From: Microvelia longipes | Lineage: Eukaryota; Arthropoda; Insecta; Hemiptera; Veliidae | Length of the DNA stretch: 64,000 nucleotides | Direction of reading: 5' to 3' | NCBI GenBank assembly: GCA_018340805.1 | Contig: JACMZG010001913.1 | Coordinates: 16,803,071-16,867,070, forward strand | In this document: in pieces, positions 32,550 through 43,929 of the stretch | Numbering within the stretch: the first letter of the stretch is position 1 | Layout of the letters: the number at the start of each line of letters is the position of its first letter | Notes under the pieces: model-generated | Database searches by the model: none | What the model was told of the DNA's origin: nothing | Seen by the model: only the letters and a program-made list of their open reading frames with translations | Program-made: the position numbers and the translations under genes

Positions 32550-32960
32550 TACGTGTGTATAATAAGTCGTGCGAGAAAGTACCGATGGTCCTCTAAAACT
32601 TTTGCAACACTCTAAAACCTCTAAAACACTCCGCACAGTTCGATTACCGCTATGAAGCCCTTCCCATTTAGCGAAGAAAATTCGCTTAAAGGAAAAACCT
32701 CAAAAGCTATTTACAATTTAAACAGAAATATACAATTTTCAGCCCAACCTGTTAAATATAATTCATACGTGTAACACGCAAACCGTATTTCTGAAATGTT
32801 TCCCAATATTTTTCCCATCTAGTGATTTTTCCTCCACCCTTAATTTAATTTTTAAAAAGCCCTGCGGCAAATATCTTTAAATTTAAAAATTGAGAAAAAG
32901 GCAGGCAGTACACATTGCTCGGTCGGATAGGTACCGTTTTTAAAACTAATAGAAGTCTTG
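32550..32960. other. Unassigned sequence
   Basis: Nothing is recognised. Confidence 0.4.
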
Positions 32961-32969
32961 AGTAATTAA

Positions 32970-33250
32970 AAAAATCGTGAACGGGGTACGTCGATACTTT
33001 TCCTCATCACATTGGATTTGCTAATATGCAAGGAAATAAATTTGAGGTGAAAAAAAAATCCGGTAAAAAATCTGTTACAGGGTATTTAAGACACACAACT
33101 TCAGAGTCGCTTTGCTCGACCTTAGAATGTCAAGATTATCCAAAGCTCGTGGTAGTTTTTGCTTCGGTCTCGCTGCGATCAACTTTAGAATGCAATTGTT
33201 ACTCTGAGGTTAGTCTAGGGTGTTGTGACTTCGGACTTGCTTAACACGTC
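32970..33250 (-). mobile_element. Family A 3' fragment, expanded
   Basis: ATCGTGAACGGGGTACGTCG and ACTTTTCCTCATCACATTGG mark the end. Four TCGCT..CTCGACCTTAGAATG-like phrases follow (33105-33190), so the TCGCTTCGCTCG module appears locally repeated and diverged. Confidence 0.6.
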
Positions 33251-33785
33251 CGTCATGATTGACATTGATGAAGCTTACGGTGGTATAATTTTACAGAAAT
33301 ATTAAGTAACGTAATATCTAGAATTCCATAGCGTTAGGTAAGCTACAGCTTAAAAAGCTAATAAAGCAGTTTAGTATTTATTTATATAAACGTGTAATAC
33401 TTTTATTTTATGTTAAGAAAAGCATTTGAAAACCATCATCATACTTATCAGCCTAGTTTTTTATTAGTATAGTTAATTATGAAAATATTAGCACTAGCAC
33501 TATATTTAATCATTATCTCATATGACTTTTTTAAATATAATTTTTTGCGGTAAACCTTCAAGGCATGACGGAGATGAAAACAAACTCTTTTTTACTTTTC
33601 CTTATTTATACTGTAGACATATAGGAAAAGTATTGTGTTCGCGAAAATTCCGAAATCGGGATGAAAACGAAATTTTGCGTTTTAGCCGTTTTAAGGCCTC
33701 CTGAGTGGTTTTTGCAAAGTTGAATGTATGTGTGTCTGTTATCATCGTAGCTCCTAGTGCATTTATGCTAGAGAGTTGAAACTTT

Positions 33786-34337
33786 GGCTGAACTTCGGTA
33801 TACGGTGCACCCTGCTATCAATACTAAATATCGATATATTTTTAGTTTAGAGATATGACGTAGGAATAATCGATATATGCCTTTTCTTTTACGTGTAGGA
33901 ACATATTTTATTATTTTTTTAAATGTTTTTTTGTTGTTTGTGTTTTTATTTATTTGTTGTAAAATAAAAACACAAAAAATTTTTTCAAAACTTTTTGTTT
34001 ATGAAAACAAAAACTATTTTCATATTTTTTTATGTTTTTATAATGTTTTAACTATGTTTTCATAAGAATAATCTATGATACACCACATCTAATTTTATGT
34101 TACGCGTATTTTTTACGTATTTTTGTGTTTGTTATTTTCAGGTTTTTTATTATATTTTTGTTGTTAATGTTTTCATTTATTTGTTGTTTGGGTTTCTTTA
34201 ATGTTTTAATTATAATTAATAATTTAACGACGCTGCTTATCTTTTAAGTGCTCAGTTCTCGTTTACGTGTCGCGTAACTAAAAATATATCGATATATAGT
34301 ATTGATAACAGGGTGCACCGTATACCGAAGATTTACC
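33786..34337. mobile_element. Nested non-autonomous DNA element, 552 bp, 8-bp target duplication
   Basis: The 53-bp arms 33793-33845 and 34278-34330 (starting CTTCGGTATACGGTGCACC) are inverted with about two mismatches. Extending outward, both ends begin GG, and GAAACTTT repeats directly at 33778-33785 and 34338-34345. The interior is T-rich; a 62-codon frame (33877-34065) is low-complexity and not a gene. GG termini with an 8-bp duplication would suit Merlin-like elements, but this is only a guess. Confidence 0.88.
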
Positions 34338-34716
34338 GAAACTTTGTACAAAAATCAGTCTACCACTGTAGTTGTGCTATTCAGAAAATAATTTTTCATG
34401 ACGTCACTAACCCGCAATAATAACTCATCAAAAATTTCGATAAATTATAAGTGCGGAAAAGTGATGCGATCGGATTGAGATTTGGCACGCATGTAACTAT
34501 ATATAAGTCTAACATATGAGCTAACTTTCATCTCATTATCGGTATTAGTTCATTTTTTTAATGACTTGTTTAGGTTTTTTAAAAAATGTACAAAATCAGA
34601 AAATAAATAATTCAATTCATTCAAATTTAGTACAAGTACCTTTACTTAACAATGAAGTACACAAAGTTTCGTTTTAATACGACAAGCATATCCATAATTT
34701 TTGTTGGATCATAAAA

Positions 34717-34770
34717 CTTAAGGATAATTGAACGCATCAGTGCTGTATGGGTGACCGCTGAGAATAAAAC
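34717..34770 (+). other. 5S rRNA-like segment in family A (diverged)
   Basis: ACTTAAGGATAATTGAACGC then ATCAGTGCTGTATGGGTGAC then CGCTGAGAATAAAAC is in register with the 5S-like segments at 6.1, 22.0 and 45.9 kb; box C (TATGGGTGACCGC) is best kept. Confidence 0.55.
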
Positions 34771-34949
34771 GGATGCATTTACTATCCGAGGTCGAGCGAA
34801 TCAAGTCCGAATACATGTTGCAGTATAAACCTGGCATATTGTATATTCTGAGGACGAGCGAAACGAGTCCGAAGCAGGGAAGATGAGAGTAGAAGCGAAT
34901 CCGATGTAAAGAGGAAAAGTTCCGAGGAACCCCATACCATATTTTTTGT

Positions 34950-35880
34950 GTTGCACCAATAAATGTGTATGTTTGATAATAATTTAGAAACTAAACGTTG
35001 ATTAGCTATGGAATTATTACTACTAATGTATAATGTGTTTTACTGTCTGACGATAATAATAAAGTCTTCGGCCGTTCAAAAGCACAATTAGACCTAGGGT
35101 CTCATTTTTGTGCTAAGTTTCTAATCCATAGAAATTTAACTTTGTGAAGTAACTTTCTAATCTGTGTGCTAATTTCTTTAGCATAAACGCTGCGGGAGTA
35201 ACAAAAAAAAACAGTAACAACCTAAACACAGTAAAAACCCAGTAACACACAAGACTAACAGTAACATAGCAAGATGACAATCAGAACGTCATGACGTTTA
35301 ATCGCCTTAAACGGATAATCATGATGAATCCTCAATTCCGGTTTTTTAAGGCGACCACAATACTCTTCCTTAAACCTAGGACAGTAGGCAAGGAGAAGTA
35401 AAAATACTTGTTAAAATCTATAAAACCGATGATATCCTTCAATACATAGTAGTAGGTAATAAATATAGGTTTGTAAGCCCTTATAACTTAGAAAGGTTTG
35501 AGTGAAGTAAAGAGGTACTTATGAAGCTCATATTCAAGAGCTTTACATGATAAATTACTATTTTAAGTACAATACTAGTTATTACGAGGGCTCTCTTATG
35601 TTTCATTCAAGATGAGCTACTCTAACTAAAGATGTAACTTCCATGAAGCCAGTGATGTTTACAAATACCTTTATTATTTTATTTTATTTAATGATGTGGT
35701 GATATCTAAATCCTATATCCAATTAAAAAGTGATAAAAGTGTAATAAAATAAAAATAATTTTGTTTGGTTTTAATTTTATTTTGTCTATTAGTTTTTTTA
35801 TTATTTTTTTTTCCTTTTAATCTGTGATCTTTTAACCTTTTATTTTTTAGATTAGCTAAGTCCAATATTGTTTGTTTATT
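34950..35880. other. Unassigned sequence
   Basis: Nothing is recognised. Confidence 0.4.
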
Positions 35881-35884
35881 TAGG

Positions 35885-36085
35885 CCTGACGATGACCTTT
35901 GTAGATTTATAGCCGGTTTGCAATTTAAATTTAAGATTTATTTATTACTTTAAAAGCATACATACAGTATAATATAAATATCAGCATAAAACATTTATAA
36001 GTAATATAATAATAATAATAAAAGTCTATTTGACAATGGAATATGCAAATGAAACTATGAAAATATATTTTTTGGAGAGACTGAT
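35885..36085 (+). mobile_element. Possible Penelope-like 3' end relic
   Basis: CCTGACGATGACC, then a GCCGGTTTGCAATTT phrase, and TTTTTTGGAGAGACTGATG at about 36069-36087 follow the layout of the 9.4 kb end, with AT-rich sequence between. More decayed than the others. Confidence 0.35.
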
Positions 36086-36580
36086 GCTTTTTACTAAAAT
36101 TAACTCCACTTCCGCTGCCTTATTGATAGTATTGATAAAAGAGTCTCCAAGTTTTAATCTATTCTGATTGACACCCTTTATTGTAATTATCAATTACAAA
36201 TTGATAGTTAAGTAGATCTATTACAATGACAAAAATTAGCTATACAGAAAGAGTTTACATTAATAAACAAAAAAATCAAACGCTAAAGTTAGATGTATCT
36301 TTTAAGGAAGCCGCACAGAATCAATTAGGATCAATTTAAAAAAATAAATTAATATATTAATCGTATGAAGTACTGTATCGCTCAAAAGTAAATATAGTCG
36401 CCACGGTAAAAAAAACCTCCTTCACAGCCTTGTAACTTTTAAAAATAAACTTTTTTAACATTTTATATTAAGCAATGCAACAACAATTACTTTTATAACT
36501 ATAAGGGTAAATAAAGTTCCATTAGATTGAGAGGCCGAAAAGAAACAAGATGATATTTATAAAGTTATTCTATTCGAACA

Positions 36581-36715
36581 AACCAAACACAGTTGGAGGT
36601 TTAGGTAAAAGTACAATGAAGTGTTAAGTCATTGTAGGAATGTGTAGAGGCAAATTATATTGACAATTCTCTATTCCTGCAATGACGTCACCGCCGGACT
36701 ATAACTCCAATTATA
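36581..36715 (+). mobile_element. Small foldback element, copy 1
   Basis: Starts CAAACCAAACACAG..GGAGGTT and contains CATTGTAGGAATG inverted against CATTCCTGCAATGACGTCA-type sequence (ATTCCTGCAATGACGTCACC). The reverse-oriented relative is at 52312-52443. Confidence 0.65.
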
Positions 36716-36719
36716 TCAC

Positions 36720-38195
36720 CTTATTAACTCTATCTGTTTGGGAATGAGGAATAATCAAGAGTTTGTACACTAAAATTTAAATCAAAATAAAATAATTTAA
36801 AGAAACTCGATAGCTTCAAATAAGTTATTGAATTTTCATCATGAATATATAAAAATAATGTAAACTAACTTGAAAGCTTACAATTTTATAAAAATTATGT
36901 AAACAAACTTGACAGATTTCAATTTTATTAAAAACTGATTTTACTAAGCGAGATCCACTACTTCTAAACATTTCTTCAGTCTTGGTCGGTTTCTATTATT
37001 TAAATAAAATAATTTTAACCGAATCAATTACGTTTTAATTACAACCCATGTTTTGAAATTTGAGTGGACCTTTAGAAACATCATTAAACAACTCTTCTCA
37101 AAATTTGCATAAAAATGTTTTTACTTTTTCTAAAATTTCTATGAGGCTACAAAATACACTTTTGTTTCACAATTTAAGCAATTAAACGTTAAAAAATTAA
37201 AGAAAATGCATTTTTAATACAAAAACAAGAATAGCAGCAATTTTATAATATTTAATTCACTAAATAATTTTTTTAAGGTGGGTCATGTACACTTGTGATT
37301 ATAAAAAAAATCTCATTTAATTCTTAAAAAAAATATTAAAAGAAACTTACTAAGTCGAAAATGAAGTTTTTTTTTATAGAAACACGCAGTTCCTTAAAAA
37401 AAGGTTACAAGTGGTTTTCTTTGTAAATTTCCCTAAATACATATTTTTTAACTTTTCTTTATTCGTCTAATTGCACATTAATTCATAAATGACTTTAAAA
37501 TGTCCCCTATTTTTTAAAATCTAAATGGTATAGAATAGAATAGAATTTTAAGTTATAAAAAAAATATTCTTATAAATAATTAAAAAGAAAATACAAAAAA
37601 AAATAGATTTTCTAGATTTAACAAAAACATAATTTCTTCTCGGGTTTTTTCCTTCATTTTTTCAAGCTCCTTTAATTTTAAAGTATTAATTATTACCTTT
37701 ATCGGTTTCGATTTCTTTCTTTTTATAATTTTTTATACACATTAATATGTGTTTAGAAAAAAGTAATAATACCAAATTGTTAAAAAAAAGTGACAAAAAT
37801 TCAAGTAAATTAGTAACTAAAATAAGTATATTGCGTGTTGGTTGAAGTAATAATTGTGAAGTTGTTTTTATTTCTCAATGAAATATTAAATAAATTTATT
37901 AATTAAAAGGTATTCAAAAATATAACCAACTTTAAAAGAAAAAATAAAAATAAATGTATAATAAGTGATAGCTTATGTTTTAGTCCTTGAAATGTGTCAG
38001 TTTATTTACGTTCAAACATTACTTCTTTATATTAGACTTAGACTTTTCTAAAATATGAAAGTAAAATAGAAAATGCAATTAAATAATAAAAGATCAAATT
38101 AAAGCCATTCCGCAAAAAGTATGAGGCGTTAACCATAATGTTATTATAAAGAATAAGTTAAAATGGAACAGCAAATAATGATAAGAGCAGGCTCT
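36720..38195. other. AT-rich stretch, no recognisable gene
   Basis: Long A and T runs. A G10 run closes it at about 38202-38211. No gene-like content is seen. Confidence 0.5.
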
Positions 38196-38261
38196 AATCA
38201 GGGGGGGGGGGTTAAAATGGCACCTCTTTTTGTAACGATCAGATCTAATAACTTAACAAAA

Positions 38262-39020
38262 AGGAGACAACTTGCATCTATCGCAGAAGACAAACAGATT
38301 TGAAAACTTAAAATCAAGGTAAGAGACTCCTTAAAACCATAGAAGAGAAACAGATTTGAAAACATTAAATCAAGACAAGAGACACCTAACATCCACTTAA
38401 GAAAAGTAGATTTGAAACCTAACATCAAGGCAAAAGACACCTTAAATCCACTGAAGACAAACAGATTTGAAAACTTAACATCAACGCAAGACACTTTAAA
38501 TCTACTGAAAACAAACAGATTTGAATCCTAACATCAAGGCAAGACACACCTTTAATCAAGTGAAAACAAATAGATTTGAAAACATAACATCAAGGCATGA
38601 GACACCTTAAATCCAATGAAACAAACAGATTTGAACCTAACATCAAGGCAAGACACACCTTTAATCAACTGAAACAAATAGATTTGAAAACATACATCAA
38701 GGCATGAGACACCTTAAATCCAATGAAAACAAACAGATTTGAATCCTAACATCAAGGCAAGACACACCTTTAATCAACTGAAAACAAATAGATTTGAAAA
38801 CATAACATCAAGGCATGAGACACCTTAAATCCAATGAAAACAAACAGATTTGAAACCTAACATCAAGGCAAGAGACACCTTTAATCAACTGAAAACAAAT
38901 AGATTTGAAAACATAACATCAAGGCATGAGACACCTTAAATCTAATGAAAACAAACAGATTTGAAAACTTAACATCAAGTCAAGAGACTCTTTAAATTGG
39001 ATCAAGAGAGGCAGATTTGA
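38262..39020. repeat. About 57-bp tandem array, about 13 copies
   Basis: AAACAGATTTGAAAACNTAA then CATCAAGGCAAGAGACACCT then TTAAATCCANTGAA recurs. In the right half, units alternate in pairs (CAGATTTGAAACC.. / TAGATTTGAAAACAT..), giving a dimeric period of roughly 115 bp. Frames across it are artefacts. Confidence 0.95.
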
Positions 39021-39029
39021 AAACTTATT

Positions 39030-40370
39030 TTTATTTAGTACAATATTGAACCCTTACCTGGTAAAAAGGAAAAAATATAAAACATATATGCATACAACAG
39101 CTAAGATGACAACGAAATGTAGCTTAGAACACATACATACATGTCTACACATTCTAGGGCCATTCCATGAAGAATCAGCCAATTTTGTGCGGTCAAAATT
39201 TAAAAGTGAATGATACTTTATCTATTTATTGTCTTTTGCTTATTCTAAAGGAAATGGTCGAATTTTCTCAATATCTTAATCCGTTTCTCGACAGTGCTTG
39301 TTTGTTTCTTGAAAAATGTAATTTTTTTCATTTTTTGTAAATTTTAAAATAACTGTAACTTGTTTATTAGTTGAGATAATTGAATGAAAAAAACAGCTGT
39401 TGTAACCAGGAAAGACTATATTTTTAATAATACCTGGTTTTTGTTTTGGGTGTGAAGGCGTGCAAAGCTTATTTAACCTAAAAATGCATAAAAATAGGCA
39501 AATTTTGGCCAATTTTTATGGGAAAAAAATATATGAAATAGTAATAACACAATCTTGATATTTTTACAGTGATGACCCCAAAGAGTGCCCTTAACATAAA
39601 TATTATTAGGTTTTTATATTTACAGCCCTTCATGATTTTTAAGTGTGCCGGAAGTAGTATGTTTTCAATTTTTGCCCTATTTTGACAAGCTATAACTCTG
39701 ATGGGGCAACTTTTAAAAATCTGATATTTTTACATTAAAACACTGCATACTAGTGCTCAATGCTCAAAAAGTTTCAAGGATGTGATATCTCTTATTTTAG
39801 AGAAATTGGTATTTATATATACATACTTTTATATGTATAATCATATAATAGGGAGATTTATCACTATTTATGAGGAAAGTACGACTTATTTTAAATCCTT
39901 ATATTATTGCTATACGCAATTCTAGGGAGGAGCTAGGGGGCTTAACCCCTTCCTCCAGCTGGTTTGAAATTAGCCCCCTCAAAAAATTATATTGCTCTCA
40001 TATAGTATAAGAAAATTAAATTTAAATAAAACTGTTTTTATTTTTTTGGAGTTTTTAAATAACTTATTCACAGCTATTGTAGCTACTTATTTCATAGCAG
40101 TATATCGTATTTAGCGAATTTTAACTGATAATTTTGCCTATGAGATGGCTTCATACATACAGTATCGTATGTGTGAAACTGATCTGACACCAAATTGGTC
40201 TGCTTATTCAATGTTTTAATAACCATGTTAGGACTTAGCACATCTCAAAATCAAAGTAAGTTATTTTAAACTGACGAAGGGTCAATTTCTACTTATTTTA
40301 ATATTAAAGACATTTTATAGAAGTGATTCTTCATGTATGAAATGAAGGTTGACAATTAAAAGATAAAAAT
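39030..40370. other. Unassigned sequence, possible decayed repeat
   Basis: CTAGGGCCATTCCATGAAGA near 39158 looks like a transposon end in style, but I found no inverted partner. The rest is AT-rich. Confidence 0.35.
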
Positions 40371-40374
40371 AAGA

Positions 40375-40670
40375 AAAATAAAATAAGCATATAAACTAAA
40401 TTGTTTAGGTGTTTTGAGTAAATAAAATAAGCATATAACCAAATTGTTTAGTGTTTTGAGTAGTAAATAAATAAGCATATAACTAAATTGTTTAGTGTTT
40501 TGAGTAAATAAAATAAGCATATAAACCAAATTGTTTAGTGTTTAGAGTAAATAAAATGAGCATATAAACCAATAGTTTAGTGTTTTGAGTAAATAAAATA
40601 AGCATATAAACCAAATTGTTTAGTGCTTTGGGAAGAAGAAAGTGCTTTGAGTAAATAAATTAAGCACAAT
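40375..40670. repeat. 44-bp tandem array, about 6 copies
   Basis: AAATAAAATAAGCATATAA then CCAAATTGTTTAGTGTTTTG then AGT recurs with few changes. Confidence 0.93.
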
Positions 40671-40854
40671 GTAGAAAGTTATACCAAATAACAGGAACTC
40701 TTTATCACGTTAGATTTTATTTATTTATTTATTATTATTATTATTTATTTATTAACTATTTATCATAGAGCGAAGAAAGTATTACTTTTGATTGAAAATG
40801 TTGGTAATATTTCTGATGGTGACAAAAGAAAGAAAAAAGAAATAAAACTAAACA

Positions 40855-40935
40855 AGTTTTCGTCTCTCCAATTATCATAGTTACTAATAACAAAGCCAAA
40901 TTTCAACCGTTAACGGTCATCATCAGTACCGGTGA
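40855..40935 (-). mobile_element. Penelope-like element 3' end relic with hammerhead-like core
   Basis: On the minus strand: CTGATGA (40926-40920), T, then GACCG/CGGTT as a clear 5-bp stem II, GAAA (40904-40901), TTTGGCTTTG and terminal TTGGAGAGACG. The same extra T after CTGATGA occurs as at 9.4 kb. No coding region is adjacent. Confidence 0.6.
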
Positions 40936-40939
40936 ATAT

Positions 40940-41440
40940 TAAAAAGTAATAAAAATATTATAAATTTTTATTCCTATAATTATACATTCCTGCTTAAACG
41001 ACAATAGTCGTAATCGCATAATCAAATAAATTGCGTGGTTTCTATAATTATTATGCGCCGAAATATAATAATTATAAGTATGAACGAAATGCAATTAGTA
41101 TGTTATTAATATAATGGTTGTTTAATATCGAATTATGTAGTTCAAGTTCGTGTTTATAACAAGAAACTGTTTATTTTGGTTTAATTTTAATATCATTTTA
41201 CATACATACATGAATATATGAATAGTTCTTGTTCAAAATTCTCGTTTATTTATGTATTATGTTGTTGTTATACCAAAAAAAATTGTTTTAGTGGTTCAGA
41301 TTATTATTGCTTATATGCTTGATATAAAATAAATGTCTTAGTACCAAATCAACATAGCTAGAAATTCAAAAGTAAATGAATACAATGCATTATAAATAAT
41401 GTAACAACATTAAACGTAAACGATTAAAGCTACACATTAT
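40940..41440. other. AT-rich stretch, no recognisable gene
   Basis: Nothing is recognised. Confidence 0.45.
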
Positions 41441-41443
41441 ACG

Positions 41444-41445
<2 letters not shown>

Positions 41446-41496
<51 letters not shown>

Positions 41497-41523
41497 ATTA
41501 TATATATAATATATAATATATAT
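41446..41523. repeat. Imperfect (TA)n microsatellite
   Basis: TA repeats with TATTATA and TAATATA interruptions. Confidence 0.95.
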
Positions 41524-41564
41524 TAAAATGTACAAAGTTAAGGAACATAAGAAATAAATAAAAA

Positions 41565-41955
41565 AATGGGTAAGGGACGGATCCTTCGGAACTTTTCTTC
41601 TTACTATCAGATTTAAAACGCTCATTCTGTCCACTCAGGACTCGCTTTGCTCGTCCTTACTTTATATTGCAGTGTCTTTTTTGCTATGTCATTAATGACG
41701 CCATACAATTTTTTTTCTGGATAACACAACTAAATATAAACATTGATTTTCTTACAAAGTATCAAATCTCTAACATAAATAGATTGAAATCTACGGTGAT
41801 AATACGCACACACACACACACACATACAAACAATTTGATAAAAACAACTCCGGAGATCTTAAAAAAAACCGGACAAATAAGGTGAAAGCCCGATATCGGA
41901 TTTTGAGTGGAAACATATTTTCTATTTACCTAAGGAACTAATGATTAAATGTAAA
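41565..41955 (-). mobile_element. Family A dispersed repeat, shortened
   Basis: The 3' end CCTTCGGAACTTTTCTTCTT, CTCGCTTTGCTCGTCC (mutated mini-hairpin GCTTTGC), the middle GTCATTAATGACGCC, a (CA)n tract, ACTCCGGAGATCTTAAAA and the 5' end TATTTTCTATTTACCTAAGG occur in order, but the 5S-like segment is deleted. Confidence 0.7.
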
Positions 41956-41999
41956 AAAAAAAATATTATCAAAAATAACGAAAACTCTTTGTTATCAGC

Positions 42000-42810
42000 T
42001 ATGCAGTTTATTATATAACTTAATATTAAAACTGCCAAACATATAAAAGTGAAATATTAAAAATATCATGATTAAGTAGATTATTAATGGAAACATTTTA
42101 CTTATATAATCATAAGGTGGTATAAATGAAAATATTTATTTATTAAAAAAATATTTAAGTATATTAAAATATATTTATTTTATTAACGAATTAGAAAAAA
42201 ATCTTAATCTATATATAAAATAAAAATATTGACTTAAAACGTTCAAAATTTAACATTTTCAATAAAAATGATGAAATAAAGGACTAGCTGGGTTTCATTC
42301 ATTGTTCTAAAGGCAGGTCGAGTAAGAGGAAAACACAGAAAACTTAGGGAAGGTTACGTCTATACGAGTCACGTGGATAACAACACAGATAAATAACAAT
42401 AACAAAAACTCAAAATTAATAACAAAATAACAACTATTTAACATTTAAATAGTTAAAATAACAAAATTAGAGATTCATTAACTGAAGCTATTAATATAAA
42501 TTTTACAAAGAAAGTAAATATAAAATGTTTTTTTTTTAATTAATTTGATTCAAAACGGAAACTATTTGTATTTCTTTATTTTAATAATAATAAATAATAT
42601 ATTTAAAAAAAATGCAAAATTTTATTTTATTCGGATTGATAAATAAACGCGTTCAACTTTTAATGTGATCAATTTATTATCAAAAATTTGGAAAGTGTAA
42701 TAATTAAATTTAGTCTATTATTTAATTTAAAAAAATGCTTAATTTTAGGCATAAAACATGAGTAAAAGAAAAAATATAAAATAATTAAATTAAATTGATA
42801 AGGAAATATT
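42000..42810. other. AT-rich stretch; possible distal exon or regulatory patch at 42285-42385
   Basis: 42285-42385 is less AT-rich and on the minus strand has CACGTGACTCG and a pyrimidine-rich TTTTCCTCTTACTCGACC. This is too little to call an exon. Confidence 0.25.
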
Positions 42811-42814
42811 TACC

Positions 42815-42910
42815 AAATCTTGGCGAGGAAAGTAGGGGTGCATGAGTCCGAGGAGACGAAAGGACGAACGTTTTGGCAGACTTCACCGGCAGATCGGCGA
42901 CGAAAACACT
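42815..42910 (-). promoter_or_regulatory. Candidate first exon / 5' region of a host gene (minus strand)
   Basis: A sharply GC-richer, CpG-containing island. On the minus strand it reads TCGTCGCCGATCTGCCGGTG ... TCGTCCTTTCGTCTCCTCGG, then an ATG (ATGCACCCCTACTTTCCTCG), then GCCAAGATTTG followed by GTAAATATTT, a plausible 5' splice donor at about 42822. This would give a 10-residue start (MHPYFPRQDL) before an intron. No downstream exon is identified, and the TATA or initiator is not evident. Chance enrichment is possible. Confidence 0.28.
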
Positions 42911-43139
42911 AAAATTTATTTTGTTTTATTTTTTTAATTAAAATACGTTAAATTAACGATAAAACATAAACGACGATGTAAACACTAAAATAATTTCAAC
43001 GAGAATTTTTTAAAATACTAAATGATTGCTTTACATAAGAGTATTTAATTTTGATATGAACGTTATTTTTTGAGAAAATTTCCTTTAAGTTTTCTTTTGA
43101 ATTTTCAACTTGATTGTTTTTGCTCTTAAGATGATACAA

Positions 43140-43700
43140 GAACCAAGTCCACTAGCAGACTGGAAGGGAAGGGTTTGTTAATATCAAGCTGAAGGTGGTG
43201 GGGTGGTGTGTATGCGTGTTGGTGTGTGTCAGCGAGTGCTAGTGGTAGTAGATGGGGGGGTTATCTTGGTTGCACTTGCACACAGTGTAGGGTGGGGGGT
43301 AAAACTTCTCCCTCGTAGTTGCTACCACCCCTCCACTCTATATTTTCTAACCCCGAAAGCCGAATGCACTTCGTGTGCAACTTCGGCAGTTTCCGTCATT
43401 CCTCCCTCTCTTCTCTTTTTTTTAGTTCTCAAACTCTTTTTTTTCGCTTCTCCCACGAATTTTTTTTGCCCCCATCAGAATGCAGAAAACTGCAGCGCTC
43501 CCCTTCCTTTAAAAAAGCCTTCCTAGTATATAGAGGAAGCGATTTTTTTTCAACGTCCCCTCCTCACCTCTCGCCTAAACCTAAACCTTCCTTTTTTGCA
43601 AAAAAAAAGAGGGGCATCGGACAATCAATACGAGACATTGTAGAACAAGGAAGGAGGCATAAAAATGAAGAGGGGCAAAAGCGAAAAACTCCCCTTACAA
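43140..43700. other. GC-richer, pyrimidine/purine-skewed block
   Basis: G-rich on plus (GGTGGTGGGGTGGTGTGTAT, then a G7 run and GTGGGGGGT) changing to C/T-rich from 43310 on. It contains a nested hairpin at 43359-43387 (GCCGAA ... TGCAC-TTCGT-GTGCA ... TTCGGC). Together with 42.8 kb it could be a promoter region. The purine/pyrimidine skew and G-runs could also adopt non-B structures. Confidence 0.35.
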
Positions 43701-43927
43701 TCTTCAAAAACAAATCTTTTGGAAAACCTGATTGCGTAATTACAATATTCTTCAATTTTCGCAAAACCCCGCTTGTTCAAGAAGAGACATATTTATTATC
43801 TTTTATCGTCTATAAACCCTTATTCATTATTATCATGTTTTTCAAACTATTTCTTAAGAATTCATCTATTTTTCAAGTATATCTAAAATATTTTTTACGG
43901 ACGGCATTTTCATTACTTGCTCCATAA
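43319..43927 (+). other. Longest open frame in the window (202 codons), unrecognised
   Basis: Open from an ATG at 43319 to a stop at 43925-43927. The predicted product is Ser/Phe/Lys-rich, begins MLPPLHSIFSNPES, and ends in a Phe/Ile-rich stretch (residues about 150-202) that could mimic membrane segments. I see no domain and no homolog from memory. Its composition follows the C/T-rich DNA (Phe, Ser, Pro codons), which argues for a chance frame, and a second frame (43203-43526) overlaps it. Length alone is notable in a window where most frames are under 100 codons. A transcript would be needed to support it. Confidence 0.15.
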
Positions 43928-43929
43928 CC

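Larger units (their letters stand above)
33580..34945 (+). mobile_element. Family A dispersed repeat, full length, split by a nested element
   Basis: The left end is TTTTTACTTTTCCTTATTTA; then AGGAAAAGTATTGTGTTCGC, CTCCTGAGTGGTTTTTGC and TATGCTAGAGAGTTGAAAC; then the insertion at 33786-34337; then ATGACGTCACTAACCCGCAA, a 5S-like segment (34717-34770), GGACGAGCGAAACGAGTCCG (34853-34872) and GAGGAAAAGTTCCGAGGAAC near the right end (34911). Confidence 0.8.

Noticed and set aside
33877..34065. 62-codon Phe/Leu/Cys-rich frame
   Set aside because: Low-complexity T-rich interior of the nested DNA element; not a transposase.
38198..38494. 98-codon minus-strand frame
   Set aside because: Lies in the 57-bp array and its end is the G10 run; no domain.
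39150..39850. Complete DNA transposon beginning CTAGGGCCATTCCATG
   Set aside because: No inverted partner end or target duplication could be found by eye.
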